DNA of 64,000 nucleotides from contig CM061141.1 of NCBI GenBank assembly GCA_030789695.1, forward strand, positions 168,647,079 through 168,711,078, written 5' to 3'. The DNA comes from Scilla litardierei (Eukaryota > Streptophyta > Magnoliopsida > Asparagales > Asparagaceae). The notes beneath the pieces were generated by a model. That model searched no databases. It was not told the DNA's origin and saw only the letters and a program-made list of their open reading frames with translations. Below, piece after piece: positions 1 through 12,060 of the stretch. Numbering within the stretch: the stretch's first letter is position 1; the number at the start of each line of letters is the position of its first letter. The position numbers were made by a program, and so were the translations under genes.

Positions 1-801
1 TTTGTTAAATCGACTAAACCTTTGCGCCATCTCAGCTCTTCCTTGGTCGGGATTGATGTATCTTCTTAAGTTTCTGACCATCAGTGCTTGCTCCTAACCA
101 AGACCAACATCGTCATCTTCCTTAGCTTGAAGAGATAGTGGTTTGGGAGCCTTGGTCTCTGGTTTCTCTCTTGATTCAATACTCTGTAGTTCAAGCTCAT
201 GGGATATTAAGTTACCTATCAAGTCATCCACTCTCATCTTTGATAGATCTTTAGCTTCTTGAATGGATGCGACTTTAGGATGGAAGGAGCTCGACAACGC
301 TCTCAATATCTTCCTCATCTGCTCCAGACTAGAGTATGGCTTACCAAGGGAGCTAGACTTTGTAGACGATGTCTGTGAACCTCGCAAACATATCTTTGAT
401 GGATTCTGATGGAAGCACGCGGAAGCTCTCATATTCTGTACTCAGCAAAGAAAGTCTGGACTCCTTCACCTGCGACGTTCCCTCATGCGTCACCTCCAGC
501 GTATGCCATATTTCTTGCGCAGTTAAACATTGTGAGATACGATTAATTCAGCTTTATCCAAAGAGCAAATAAGTGCATTCATAGCTCTAACGTTCAATGA
601 ATAAAGTTTTTTTATCAGCAACATCCCATTTTTCTTTTGGTTTTAGAATTTCAATATCTTCAATTTTAATAGTGGGGTGTTCATATCCTTTTTCAACAAT
701 TTTAATAGTGGGGTGTTCCAATAGGCAAAGGCTACTCCATTAAACTTAGGGGGTCGGACAATAGACTGTCCTTCAGCCAATGCTAAATCAGAGATATTCA
801 T
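1..801 (-). pseudogene. Copia-1 gag, 5' part, frameshifted, cut by window edge
   Basis: Structural Gag protein of a Ty1/copia retrotransposon read leftwards. The start codon is the ATG at 799-801, just downstream of the primer binding site at 827-840; the first residues read MNISDLALAEGQ. The best preserved stretch is 94-432, which has the look of the plant copia Gag (UBN2) domain, including RVDDLIGNLISHELELQ. Frame changes occur between about 660 and 432 and again near 93, after which a normal Gag-like reading resumes to the edge. A 36-bp tandem duplication (starting at 661 and again at 697) adds 12 codons. Identification as copia Gag is firm from the motif and its position next to PBS and LTR; lineage is not assigned. 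The rest of the element lies left of the window. Confidence 0.8.
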
Positions 802-826
802 GGTTAATCTAGCATAGATCTTCTAA

Positions 827-840
827 CCTGCTCTGATACA
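827..840 (-). other. Copia-1 primer binding site
   Basis: On the minus strand this reads TGTATCAGAGCAGG, three bases after the LTR end. It is close to TGGTATCAGAGC, the initiator-methionine-tRNA-complementary PBS of plant copia elements. Confidence 0.8.
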
Positions 841-843
841 ACT

Positions 844-1737
844 TGTTGGATCTGAATTTAAGCCTAGAGGTGGGTGAATATGCTAATAAAAATTCTTGTG
901 AACACACAAGCAATCACAGGCAGTTATAATCAGATGCAGAGTAAATAAAAGCAAACACAGAGTGCACAGTAGATTTACCATGGTTCGATCGCCCCAACGA
1001 CCTACTCCAGCCCCAAAGCAATTACTAGCATTAATATGTTACTGGGTACAACCGTTAAGCTCCCCAAGCCCCAACTCTCCGCTCACCCGGTTCAGTACCG
1101 CACTCACCAAAGTGCTAAACACTATTAATTTAGTAACGCTCTCTCTTGACAAGCACCAACTCGTCAAGACCCTCTTGTCTAGCCCCAACTAGACAAGACC
1201 CGAAAAGAATGAATAAGTAACCTACAAAGATCGATACACAAAGTACACGAATATAAAGTAATAAGAGTTTAGAAAAGCTTAGTTCGTGTCGGTGTCATCG
1301 TCGCTGTCGATCAGCGCGTCGTTAACATCACGCTAGCACAAACAGTGGCTCAATCCGATTTCTGGATCTCAAGATATAGCCCTCTGAAGTTCGATATGCA
1401 AATCTACCCGAATCTGGTCTGTACGTAAATCAAGTCTCTGTTGTGCAGAATCGGCATGTGTAAAGTATGTTTCTACCCCGTCTTCCAGAAATTGTAGTAA
1501 ATCGAACTGAGCTCAGAAAAATCCGAATAAATACTTGTTGGAATCATGAGCTCGTTCTCTTCATTGAAAAATAAGAAAGGGCCGATTTGGATGCTCTTGT
1601 GGAAAGAAATTCTCAGATCTTTGAGGTACGTCATATGGCTTGGAATTTGATCTCTTGGACTTTGTTTCTTCAAAGACGGTGGCCTTGGTTACGCGAAGTC
1701 ATCGATCGTTGTTTTCAACTACACGTTGTATCTAACA
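844..1737 (-). mobile_element. Copia-1 5' LTR (894 bp)
   Basis: The LTR starts on the minus strand with TGTTAGATAC (complement of 1728-1737) and ends with ATCCAACA next to the PBS, giving TGTT...AACA termini. Beyond 1737 the satellite begins at once (GTTTGTCTTCTC), so Copia-1 inserted into the satellite array. The partner LTR and TSD lie outside the window. Oddity: in antisense, positions about 1480-1590 resemble one satellite monomer (shared blocks CTTATTTTTCA, TTCCAAC, CGGATTTTTCTGAGCTC, TTTCTGGAAGA). The alternative is that the LTR ends near 1460 and this is an inverted, isolated monomer, but the sequence on both sides of it is not satellite. Confidence 0.7.
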
Positions 1738-2188
1738 GTTTGTCTTCTCTTAATTTTTCTATTGAAGATGGTGTCTTCTTGGTTCCAATGGAAATTTTTG
1801 CGGATTTTTCTTATCTTGGGGCTGTTTTTCTACATTTTCTAGATCCTTTTATGAAATGATATGATTTTTTTGGCCTAATTTTGTCATCTCTATTTTTCCG
1901 ATGAAGATCACGATCTCCTAGTTCCAACGAACATTTTTGCAGATTTTTCTAAGCTAGGGATATTTTCTACATATTCTGGAAAATATGGATCTTTATATTA
2001 AATGATAGGTTTTTATAGCCTAATTTTGTCATCTCTTATTTTTTAGTTGAAGATAGCGGTCTTTCGGTTCCAACTTACTTTTTGCGTATTATTCTGACCT
2101 TGGGGCTATTTTCTAAATTTTCTGGAATATATGTATATTTTTATTAAATGATATGATTTATGGCCTAGTTGAAGATGATGATCTCTCA
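1738..2188 (+). repeat. 148-bp satellite array, block 1
   Basis: About three monomers of the tandem repeat that fills the left half of the window, between the Copia-1 LTR and the hAT MITE. The copies here are divergent. Landmarks in each monomer, in order: GTCTTCTCTTATTTTTCAG, TTGAAGATGGCGATCTCC, CGGTTCCAACGGACATTTTT, GCGGATTTTTCTGAGCTC, TATTTTCTACATTTTCTGG, AAGATATGGATCTTT, TTATTAAATGATATGATTTT. Confidence 0.9.
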
Positions 2189-2722
2189 TAGGGGTGGCAA
2201 TTTAAAAATTCGGGCCGCCCGGCCCGGTCCGATATGGTTGAAAAAATTATGTATGTGAGATTAATATCCATCTTCAAAGTTCATGTTTGGTCTGGTTATT
2301 TTATGGAGTAAGTACACACAAATTAGATGTTACTAAGAATTATAACTACGGATGATTTTTCAACTTCAAATTAAAGTAATTAACTGTAGGGAGTACTAAA
2401 TAGTATACAATGATGAGAACCTCTCGTCAGGTCGGGGATTATATAAAAACAGAATACGAATTGAAAAAGAATACGAATTAGTACTCATTAATATGAAATG
2501 AACTATTGAAGTGGAACGGTCAAGCAAACTCAAAAGGATTTCGTGTCGTGCCGTGCCGCCCAATGGGCCGAATAGCTTGGCCCGAGTCCGGCACGAAAAT
2601 GAACCGGGCCGTGCTGGCCCGGTCCGATAAGGATTTCGGGCCAAAATTGCCGGCTCAGGCCCGGTCTTATCGTGCCGTGCCCGTGCCGTGCTATCGTGCC
2701 GGGCCGAAAATTGCCACCCCTA
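2189..2722. mobile_element. hAT-type MITE (534 bp)
   Basis: Terminal inverted repeats TAGGGGTGGCAATTT (2189-2203) and its complement (2708-2722) are flanked by an exact 8-bp target duplication ATCTCTCA (2181-2188 and 2723-2730). The 8-bp TSD and the TAGGGGTGGCAA terminus are hallmarks of plant hAT non-autonomous elements. The ends are rich in GCCCGG/GGGCCG runs, the middle is AT-rich, and no transposase is encoded. It sits inside the satellite array. Confidence 0.93.
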
Positions 2723-5700
2723 ATCTCTCAACAGACAGTTTGCGTAATTTTCTAAGCTCAATGCTATTTTTTTTACATTTTATTGAAGATGTGGATCTTT
2801 TTATTAAATGAAATGATTTTTGTAGCCTAATTTTGTCTTCTCTTATTTTTTTTAAGTTGAACATGGTGATCTCCCGGTTCCAACGAACATCATTTTGGAT
2901 TTTTCTGAGCTCGAAACTATTTTTCTACATTTTAAGGAAGTTATGGTTCTTTTTATTAAATGATATGATTTTTTGGCCTAATTTTATCGTCTCTTATTTT
3001 TTATTTGAAGATGGCAAACTCCCGGTTCTAATATATATTTTTGCAGATTTTTCTGAGCTCGGGAATATTTTCTACAGTTTATTGAAGATGTGGTTCATTT
3101 TATTAAATGATATGATTTTTATAAACTAAGTTTGTCTTCTCTTATTTTTCAGTTGAAGATGGTGATATCCTGTTTCCAACGGAATTTTTTGCAGATTTTT
3201 TTGATCTCGGGGCTATTTTCTAAATTTTATGGAAGATATGTATCTTTATATTAAATGATATGATTTTTATAGACTAAGTTTGTCTTCTCTTATTTTTCTG
3301 TTGAATATGGCGATCTTCCTGTTCCAACGGACTTTTTTGTGAATTTTCTGATCTATATGCTATTTTCTATATTTTCTGTAAGATATGTATCTTTATATTA
3401 AATTATAGGATTTTTATAACCAAATTTTGTCTTCCCCTATTTTTCAATTGAAGATGGCGATCTCCTGGTTACAACGGACATTTTTGTTGATTTTTCTGAG
3501 CTCGGTGTTATTTTTTTCATTTTCTTGAATAAATGGATATTTTTATCAAATTATATGCTTTTTATAGTCTAATTTTGTCTTCTCTTTTTTAGTTAAATAT
3601 GGTGATCTTTCGATTCTAATGGACATTTTAGCGGACTATTCTGAGTTCGGTGCCCATTTTCTACATTTTCTCGAAGATATGGATATTTTTATTAAATGAT
3701 ATGATTTTTTTGCCTAATTTTGTCTTCTCTTATTTTTTTCGTTAAAGATGGCGATCTGCCGGTTTCAAGGACATTTTTGTGGGATTTTATGAGCTCCGCA
3801 CTATTTTCTACTTTTTCTGTAAGATAAGATTATTTATATTAAATCATTTGATTTTTATAGACTAATTTTGTCTTCTTTTATTTTACAATTGAAAATGGCG
3901 ATCTCCCGGTTCCAACATATATTTTTAGGAATTTTTTGAGCTCGGTGCTATTTTCTACATTTTATTGGAGACATGGATATTTTCATTAAATGATATAGTT
4001 GTTATAGCCTAAATTTGTTCTCTTATTTTTCAGTTGAAGAAGACGATCTCCCGGTTCCAACAAACATTTTATGGGTCATTTTATTAAATGATTTGTTTTT
4101 TCTACACTAAGATTGTCTTCTCTGATTTTTCAGTCGTAAATGGCGATCTCCTGGTTCAAACAGGCATTTTTGCAGATTTTTCTCACTACGAGACTATTTT
4201 CTACATTTTCTGAAAGACAGATCTTTTCATTAAATGATATGATTTTTGGCATAATTTTATCTTCTCTTATTTTTTAGTTGGAAATAGCGATCATCCGGTT
4301 CGAACGGACATTTTTGCATATTTTTTTGAGATCGGAGCAATTTTCTACATTTTATGTAAGAAATGGATCTTTTCATTAAGTGATATGATTTTTATAGCAT
4401 AAGTTTGTCTTCTCTTATTTTTTTTAGTTGAAGATCGTGATCTCCCGGTTCCAACGAACATTTTTGCAGATTTTTCTTAGCTCGGGACAATTTTTCTACA
4501 TTTTCTGGAAGATATGGATCGTTTGATTAAATGATATGATTTTTGGCCTAATTTTGTCTTCTCTTATTTTTTTTCAATTGAAGATTGTGATTACAACAGA
4601 CAGTTTTGATCATTTTCCTAAACTCTGAGCCATTTTCTAAATTTTCTGTAAGATATGAATCTTTATATTAAATAATATGATTTTTATAGCCTAAGTTTGC
4701 CTTCTCTTATTTTTAAGTTGAAGATGGCGATCTCCAGGTTCCGACAGACATTTTTGTTAATTTTTCTGAGCTCTTAGTTATTTTCTATATTTTCTGAAAG
4801 ATAGATCTTTTTATTAAATGATATGATTTTTGGCCTAATTTTGTCTTCCCTGATTTTTCAGTTGAAGATGGAGATCTCCCGATTTCAACGTTCCTTTTTG
4901 CAGATTTTTCTCAGCTCCAGGCTAATTTCCACATTTTCTAGAAGATATGGATCGTTTTATTAAAACATATGATTCTTTGGCCTAATCTTGTTTTCTCTTA
5001 TTTTCATATTACAGATGGGGATCTCCTGGTTCCCACAGATATTTTTAAGTATTTTTCTAAGCTACAGGTTATTTTCGACATTTTCTGGAAATTATGGTTA
5101 TTTATTTTATATGATATGATTTTAAGGCCAAATTTTATCTTCTCTTATTTTCCAGCTGAATTTGGCAATCTCCCTGTTGCAACGGACATTTTTGCGGATT
5201 TTCTGTGTTCCGAGCTATTTTCTACCTTTTATTGAAGAAATAGATCTTTATATTAAATGATATGGTTTTTATGGCCTAATTTTGTCTTCTCCCATTTTTA
5301 AGTTGAATATGTCATTCTCCCAATTCCAACGGAATTTTTTGTGGATTGTTCTGAGCGCGGGGATATTTTCTAGATTTTATAAAGATATGGATCATTTTAT
5401 TAAATGATATGATTTTTATGGTCTAATTCTGTCTTCTCTTATTTTTCAGTTGAAAATAACCATCTCTTGGTTCCAATATACATTTTTGCGAATTTTTCTG
5501 AGCGCGAAGCTCATTTATACATTTTCTGGAAGATATGTATCATTTTATTAAATGATATGATTTTTTGGCCTAATTTTATCTTCGCTTATTTTTCAATTGA
5601 TGATGTCGATCTCCGGTTCCAACGAATATTTTTATGTATTTTTCATGTAAAGATATGAATCTATATATTAAATGATATGATTTTTATAGCTTAAATTGTA

Positions 5701-6369
5701 TTCTCTTATTTTTCAGTTGAAGATGACGATCTCTCGGGTCCGGTGGACATTTTTGCGGATTTTTCAAAACTCACGGCTATTTTCTATAGTTTATTGAAGA
5801 TAAAGATCATTTAATTAAATGAAATGCGTTTTATAGAATTACATTGTCTTCTCTTATTTTTTCAGTTGAAAATGCAATCTCTCGATTCGGACAAACAAAT
5901 TGGCGGATTATTCAGACCTCGAGGCTATTTTCTACATTTTCTGAAAGATATGAATCTTTTTATTAAATTATATGACTTTTTGGCCTAAATTTTTCATCTC
6001 TTACTTTTCAGATGAATATGGCAATCTTCTTGTTCCAACAGACATTTTTGTGGATTTTTCTTTGCTCCGGGATATTTTCTACATTTTCTGTAAGATATGG
6101 ATCTTTAGATTAAATGATATGATTTTTATAGCCAAATTTTGTCTTCTCTTATTTTTCAGTTGAAGATGATGATCTCCCGATGGGCGTTTTGCGGATTTTT
6201 TTCTAAGCTCAAATCTATTTTTAAATTTTTATTGAAGATATGGATTTTTTATTAAATGATATGATTTTTGTAGCCTAAATTTTGCCTTCTCTTATTTTTT
6301 CCGTTGAACATGACGATCTCCCGGTTTCAACAGACATCTTTTCGGCTTTTTCTGAGCTCAGAACTATTT

Positions 6370-8646
6370 TTCTACATTTTTGGGAAGTTATGGAACTTTT
6401 TATTAAATGATATGAATTTTTGCCCTAATTTTGTCCTCTCTTATTTTTTATTTGAAGATGGCAAATTCCTGTTTCCAACAAACATTTTTGTAGATTTTCT
6501 GAGCTTGGGAATATTTTCTATAGTTTATTGAAGATGTGGTTCATTTTATTAAATGATATGATTTTTATTGACTAAGTTTGTCTTCTCATATTTTTCAGTC
6601 GAAGATGGTGCTATTCCGTTTCCAATGGAATTTTTGTGAATTTTTCTGATCTCAGGGCTATTTTCTAAATATTATGGAAGATATGTATCTTTTTATTAAA
6701 TGAAATGATTTTTACTGCATAAGTTTGTCTTCTCTTATTTTTCAGTTAAAGTTGGTGATCTCCTTGCTCCAACAGAAATTTTTGCGGATTTTTTTGAGTT
6801 CACAACTATTTTTCTATATTTTCTGGAAGATATGTATCTTTTTATTAAATGATATGATTTTTGGACTAATTTTGTATTCTCTTATTTTTTTGTTAAAGAT
6901 GGCGATCTCCTTGTTCAAACGGACTTTTTGCAGATTTTTCTAAGTCCGGGCAATTTTCTACATTTTATGTAAGATTTGGATCTTTATATTAAATGATATG
7001 GATTTTTAAAGTATATTTTTTGTCTTCTCTTATTTTTTCAGTTGAAAATGGCGATCTCTTGGTTTCATCGAAGGTTTTTGCGTATTTTTCTGAGCTCGGT
7101 GCTATTATATATATTTTCTGAAAGATAAGGATCTTTATATTAATTGATATGATTTTTGTTGCCTAATTTTGTCTTACCTTATTTTTCAGTTGATGATGGC
7201 GATCTTTTTATTAAACGATATCATTTTTTGGCCTAATTTTGTCTTCTCAAATATTCGGTTGAAGATAGCGATCTTCTTGTTCTAACGGACATTTTGTCGG
7301 ATCTTTCTAAACTGTGCACTATTTTTCACATATTCTGGAATATATGGAACATTTTATTAAATGATATCAGAGAAGATAAAATTAGGCCAAAATGTCCGTT
7401 AAAACCGGGAAAATGCCATTTTCAACTGAAATATAAGAGAAGACAAAATTTGGAACTGGGAAATCGCCATCTTCATCTATAAAAATGTCTGTTGTAACCG
7501 AAAAATCGCCATCTTCAGCAGATAAGATATCTATATATCATTTTCTGAGCTTGGTGCTATTTTCTATATTTTATGAAAGAAATTTATCTTTTTATTAATT
7601 GATAAGATTTTTATAGCCTGAGTTTGTCTCCTCTAATTTTCCAGTTAAAGATGGAATCTTTTTATTAAATGATATAATTTTTAGCCTAATTTTTTCTTCT
7701 CTAATAGTCCAGTTGAAGATGGTGATCACCTGGTTCCAACAGACATTTTTGTGAATTTTTTGAGCTCCAGGCTATTTTCCACATTTTTGGAAGATATGTA
7801 TCATTTTATTAAATGATATGCTATTTTGGCCTAATTTTATCTTCTTTTATTTTTTTATTTGAAGATGGCGATCTCCGGGTTCCAACGGATATTTTTGCAG
7901 AATTTTCTGAGCTCGGGGTTATTTTGTACACTTTCTGGAAGATAAGAATCTTTATATTAAATGATATGATTTATATATCCTATTTTTTGTTCTTATTTTT
8001 CAGTTAAAGATGGCAATCTTCCTGTTCGAACGGACATTTTTGTGGATTTTTCTGATCTCCTTGCTATTTTCTACATTTTATTAAAGATATAGATCTCTTT
8101 ATTAAATGACAAGATTTTTACGGCCCAACTTTTGTCTTCTCTTATTTTTCATTTGAAGATGGAGATCTCCAGGTTCCAACGGACATTTTTACGGATTTTT
8201 CTTAGCTTTAGGCTTTTTTCTACATTTTCTGGAAGATATGAATCTTTTTATGAAATGAAATGATTTTTCGGCCTAATTTTGTCTTCTCTTTTTTCAGTTG
8301 AATATTGCGATCTCCCAGTTCCAACGGACATTTATGCAGATTTTTCTGAGCTCGGTGCTATTTTGTACATTTATGGTCGATATGTATCTTTTCATTAAAT
8401 GATATGTTTTTTGTCCTAATTTGTCTTCTTTTATTTTTCAGTTGCAGATGGTGATCTCTTGGTTCCAACGGACATTTTTTCGGATTTTCCTGAGCTCCGA
8501 GCTATTTTCTACATTTTCTGTATGATACGAATCCTTATATTAAATGATATGATTTTTATAACCTAATTTTATCTTCTCTTATTATTCAGTTGAAGATGGC
8601 GATCCCCTGGTTGGCAAACATTTTTGCGGATTTTTCTGAACGATTT
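6370..8646 (+). repeat. Higher-order satellite unit, copy 1 (~2277 bp)
   Basis: This ~15-monomer stretch is closely matched by 8647-10401 continued, after the Copia-2 insertion, at 16696 to about 17190. Shared variants include ACATTTTTGGGAAGTTATGG (6372 and 8649) and the same inverted patch at the same relative place. The two copies resemble each other far more than neighbouring monomers do, so a multi-monomer block was duplicated before Copia-2 inserted. Confidence 0.8.
7369..7526 (-). repeat. Inverted satellite monomer patch 1
   Basis: About one monomer in reverse orientation: it starts AGAGAAGATAAAATTAGGCC and contains AAATCGCCATCTTCA, the complement of the forward landmarks. The left junction, TGATATCAGAGAAGA, is the same as in patches 2, 4 and 5. 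Confidence 0.85.
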
Positions 8647-9668
8647 TTCTACATTTTTGGGAAGTTATGGAACTTTTTATTAAATGATATGAATTTTTGC
8701 CCTAAGTTTGTCTTCTCTTATTTTTTATTTGAAGATGGCAAATTCCTGTTTCCAACATACATTTTTGTAGATTTTCTGAGCTTGGGAATATTTTCTATAG
8801 TTTATTGAAGATGTGGTTCATTTTATTAAATGATATGATTTTTATTGACTAAGTTTGTCTTCTCATATTTTTCAGTCGAAGATGGTGCTATTCCGTTTCC
8901 AATGGAATTTTTGTGAATTTTTCTGATCTCAGAGCTATTTTCTAAATATTATGGAAGATGTGTATCTTTTTATTAAATGAAATGATTTTTACTGCATAAG
9001 TTTGTCTTCTCTTATTTTTCAGTTAAAGTTGGCGATCTCCTTGATCCAACAGACATTTTTGCGGATTTTTCTGAGTTCGCGACTATTTTTCTACATTTTC
9101 TGGAAGATATGTATCTTTTTATTAAATGATATAATTTTTGGACTAATTTTGTATTCTCTTATTTTTTTTTCTTTAAAGATGGCGATCTCCTTGTGCTAAC
9201 GAACTTTTTGCAGATTTTTCCGAGTCCGGGCAATTTTCAACATTTTCTGTAAGATTTGGATCTTTGCATTAAATGATATGATTTTAATAGTAAATTTTTT
9301 GTCTTCTCTTATTTTTTCAGTTGAAGATGGCGATCTCTCGGTTTCACCGAAATTTTTTGCGTATTTTTCTGAGCTCGGTGCTATTATATATATTTTCTAA
9401 AAGATAAGGATCTTATTTTCTGAAAGATAAGAATCTTTATATTGATTGATACAATTTTTTTTGCCTAATTTTTTCTTCTCTTATTTTTCAGTTGATGATG
9501 TCGATCTTTTTATTAAACGATATCATTTTTAGCCTAATTTTGTCTTCTCATATATTCGGTTGAAGATAGCGATCTTCTGGTTCTAACGGACATATTTGCG
9601 GATCTTTCTAAACTTGGACTATTTTTCACATATTCTGGAAGATATGGAACATTTTATTAAATGAAATC

Positions 9669-9829
9669 AGAGAAGACAAAATTAGGCCAAAAGTGCCGGT
9701 TGAAACTGGGAAAACGCCATCTTCAACTGAAATATAAGAGAAGACAAAATTTGGAACTGGGAAATCGCCATCTTCATCTATAAAAATGTCTGTTGCAACA
9801 GAAAAATCGCCATCTTCAACAGATAAGAT
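9669..9829 (-). repeat. Inverted satellite monomer patch 2
   Basis: Counterpart of the 7369 patch in the second 2.28-kb unit, with the same junction (GAAATCAGAGAAGAC) and the complement landmarks CGCCATCTTCAACTGA and AAATCGCCATCTTCA. Confidence 0.85.
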
Positions 9830-10401
9830 TTCTATATATCATTTTTGAGCCTGGTGCTATTTTCTATATTTTATGAAGAAATTTATCTTTTTATTAATTG
9901 ATAAGATTTTTACAGCCTTAGTTCCTCTAATTTTCCAGTTAAAGATGGAATCTTTTTATTAAATGATATAATTTTTAGCCTAATTTTTCTTCTCTAATAT
10001 TCCAGTTGAAGATGGTGATCACCCGGTTCTAACCGACATTTTTGCGAATTTTTTGAGCTCCGGGCTATTTTCCACATTTTTGGAAGATATGTATCATTTT
10101 ATTAAATGATATTTTATTTTGGCCTAATTTTATCTTCTTTTATTTTTTATTTGAAGTTGGCGATCTCCCGGTTCCAACGGACATTTTTGCAGAATTTTCT
10201 GAGCTCGGTGTTATTTTGTACACTTTTTGGAAGATAAGAATCTTTATATTAAATGATATGATTTTTATATCCTATTTTTTGTTCTAATTTTTCAGTTAAA
10301 GATGGCAATCTTCCTGTTCGAACGGATATTTTGTGGATTTTTCTGATCTCCTTGCTATTTTCTACATTTTATTAAAGATATAGATCTCTTTATTAAATGA
10401 C

Positions 10402-10513
10402 TGTTGTAAACTTGGTGGCTACGGAACCCGTAGCCATGTATTTATAGTAATAGGGTTACATAATGGGTGGATACCCAATACACAGTTGGGCCTCCAAAAG
10501 CCCGTTTATAACA
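10402..10513 (-). mobile_element. Copia-2 3' LTR (112 bp)
   Basis: Begins TGTTGTAAACTTGG and ends TTTATAACA on the plus strand; matches 16584-16695. Contains an inverted repeat GGCTACGG/CCGTAGCC. The neighbouring minus-strand sequence GATAAGGGAAGTG (complement of 10514-10526) is the polypurine tract. Confidence 0.93.
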
Positions 10514-10605
10514 CTTCCCTTATCCATCCATTGTTGTAAGCCGTAATGAGCGCTTCAGGGTTCATAGAGCTTATCTGACCATGGGGCTATGGATACTTCT
10601 GGATC

Positions 10606-11012
10606 CTAAGTTAAGAGTTCTTGTAGATCTCTCAACTGTCTCATCCCAATTCCTAATACAAGTTTTCTGAAGGTACTGCGAGGTAAATCTTCAGTAAATA
10701 GATCTGCCAGGTTGTTGCAAGACTGGATTTGCTAGATACCGATCTGGTTGTCTACTTGTTGCTCATGTGTCCAGAAGAGCTTGGGGAAATGTGCTTCGTC
10801 ATGTCACCTTTGATGTAACCACCTTGTAATTGAGCTATGCATGCAGCATTGTCTTCGTACATGGTGGTTGGTCCAAGATCTCCCGCCTTCAGGCCGGTAG
10901 TCACGAGGATGTGGTGGATGACTGATCGAAGCCAAAAGCATTCTCTGCTAGCTTCGTGGAACGCAATGAGCTTAGAGTGGTTAGATGAGGTCGCTGTTGA
11001 AGTCTGCTTCAC
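10606..11012 (-). pseudogene. Copia-2 RNase H domain and polyprotein C-terminus
   Basis: End of the pol polyprotein. HEASRECFWLRSVI and MYEDNAACIAQLQGG (10752-11012) are copia RNase H motifs, including the E and D of the active site. A frameshift near 10770 changes the frame; the C-terminus then continues with WTHEQQVDNQIG, a stop, NLADLFTEDLP and LGIGMRQLRDLQELLT, ending at the TAG whose complement is 10606-10608. Function would be removal of the RNA strand during reverse transcription; this copy cannot make it. Confidence 0.88.
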
Positions 11013-12060
11013 GGATCTTTATGAGATGGTTGTCCCACCGTTCATGAATACGAAACCGGTCTGGGACTTTGCGGTGTGTGGGTCAGACGGGTATCCTACA
11101 TTTGCATAACCGACTAAGTCGGAGGATACACCTTTCTTGAAGTATAGTCCCAGGTCTACAGACCATAGGAGGTAGCGCAGAAGGTGCTTCACTCCGTTCC
11201 AGTGGTGTTTTAAGGGTGCTGAACTGTATCTGGCTAGTAGGTTAACTGCGAACGCTATGTCGGTACGCGTGCAGTTTGCCAGGTATATGAGTGCTCCAAT
11301 TGCACTCAGGTAGGGTACTTCAGGACCCAGTGCTTCCTCCCCCTCTTCCAGCGGCCGGAAGGGGTCCGTATTAACATCCAATGATCTAACAACCATTGGT
11401 GTACTAAGCGGATGACATTTGTCCATAATGAAGTTTTTCAGCAACTTCTTTGTGTATGTGGATTGGTGCAACAAGATTCCTCTGCTTAGGTGTTCAATTT
11501 GTAAGCCTAGGCAGAACTTCGTTTTGCAAAGGTCTTTCATCTCAAAAGTCTGTGTGAGACTCTTGGATATCTCAGCTATCTCTTCGGGAGATCTGATGAT
11601 GTTCAGGTCATCTACGTAGATGGCAATGATTACGAATCATGTTCCCTTTGCTCTTATGAAGATGCAAGGGCAGAATTCATTAGTTGTGAATCCTTGTTGC
11701 ACTAGGAATTCACTGAGTCTGTTGTACCACATTCTCCCTGACTGTTTTAGACCATACAGTGATCTTTGGAGTTTGAAAGAATAGACGTCCCGCGGTCTTT
11801 CTGTCATTTTTGTCGGTAGTTTATATCCGTCTGGGATTCTCATATAGATATCCTTATCTATATTTCCATATAGGTATGCAGTCACAACGTCCATGAGCTG
11901 CATATCTATGCCTTCCTTAGTAGATAGGCCAATAATGAAACGAAAAGTGATCGCATCCATGACCGGGGAATATGTATCATCATAATTTATTCCTGGTCGT
12001 TGGAAAAAGCCTTGTGCAACAAGGCGCGCTTTGTAGCGTACGATCTCATTATTTTAGTTT
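11013..12060 (-). pseudogene. Copia-2 reverse transcriptase domain
   Basis: RNA-dependent DNA polymerase region of the polyprotein. From N to C: FFQRPGINYDDTYSPVMDAITF near 11950-12010, the LQRSLYGLKQSGRMWYNRL block (11637-11960), the active-site box IAIYVDDLN around 11610, then KFCLGLQIEHLSRGILLHQS and VPYLSAIGALIYLANCTRTD (11019-11540). An in-frame TGA at about 11637 lies just before the YVDD box, and another stop lies near 12050. Otherwise residue conservation is good, so this was a functional RT before decay. Confidence 0.92.

Larger units (their letters stand above)
2723..10401 (+). repeat. 148-bp satellite array, block 2
   Basis: About 50 head-to-tail monomers of ~148 bp; successive TCTTCTCTTATTTTT landmarks fall about 147-150 bp apart. 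Pairwise divergence is high, typically tens of substitutions per monomer by eye. Because 148 is 3 x 49 + 1, reading frames rotate each unit; short open frames over one or two monomers are chance by-products. The block holds two inverted patches (7369-7526, 9669-9829) and one arm of a 2.28-kb duplication. It ends at the target duplication ATGAC (10397-10401) of Copia-2. Confidence 0.95.
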
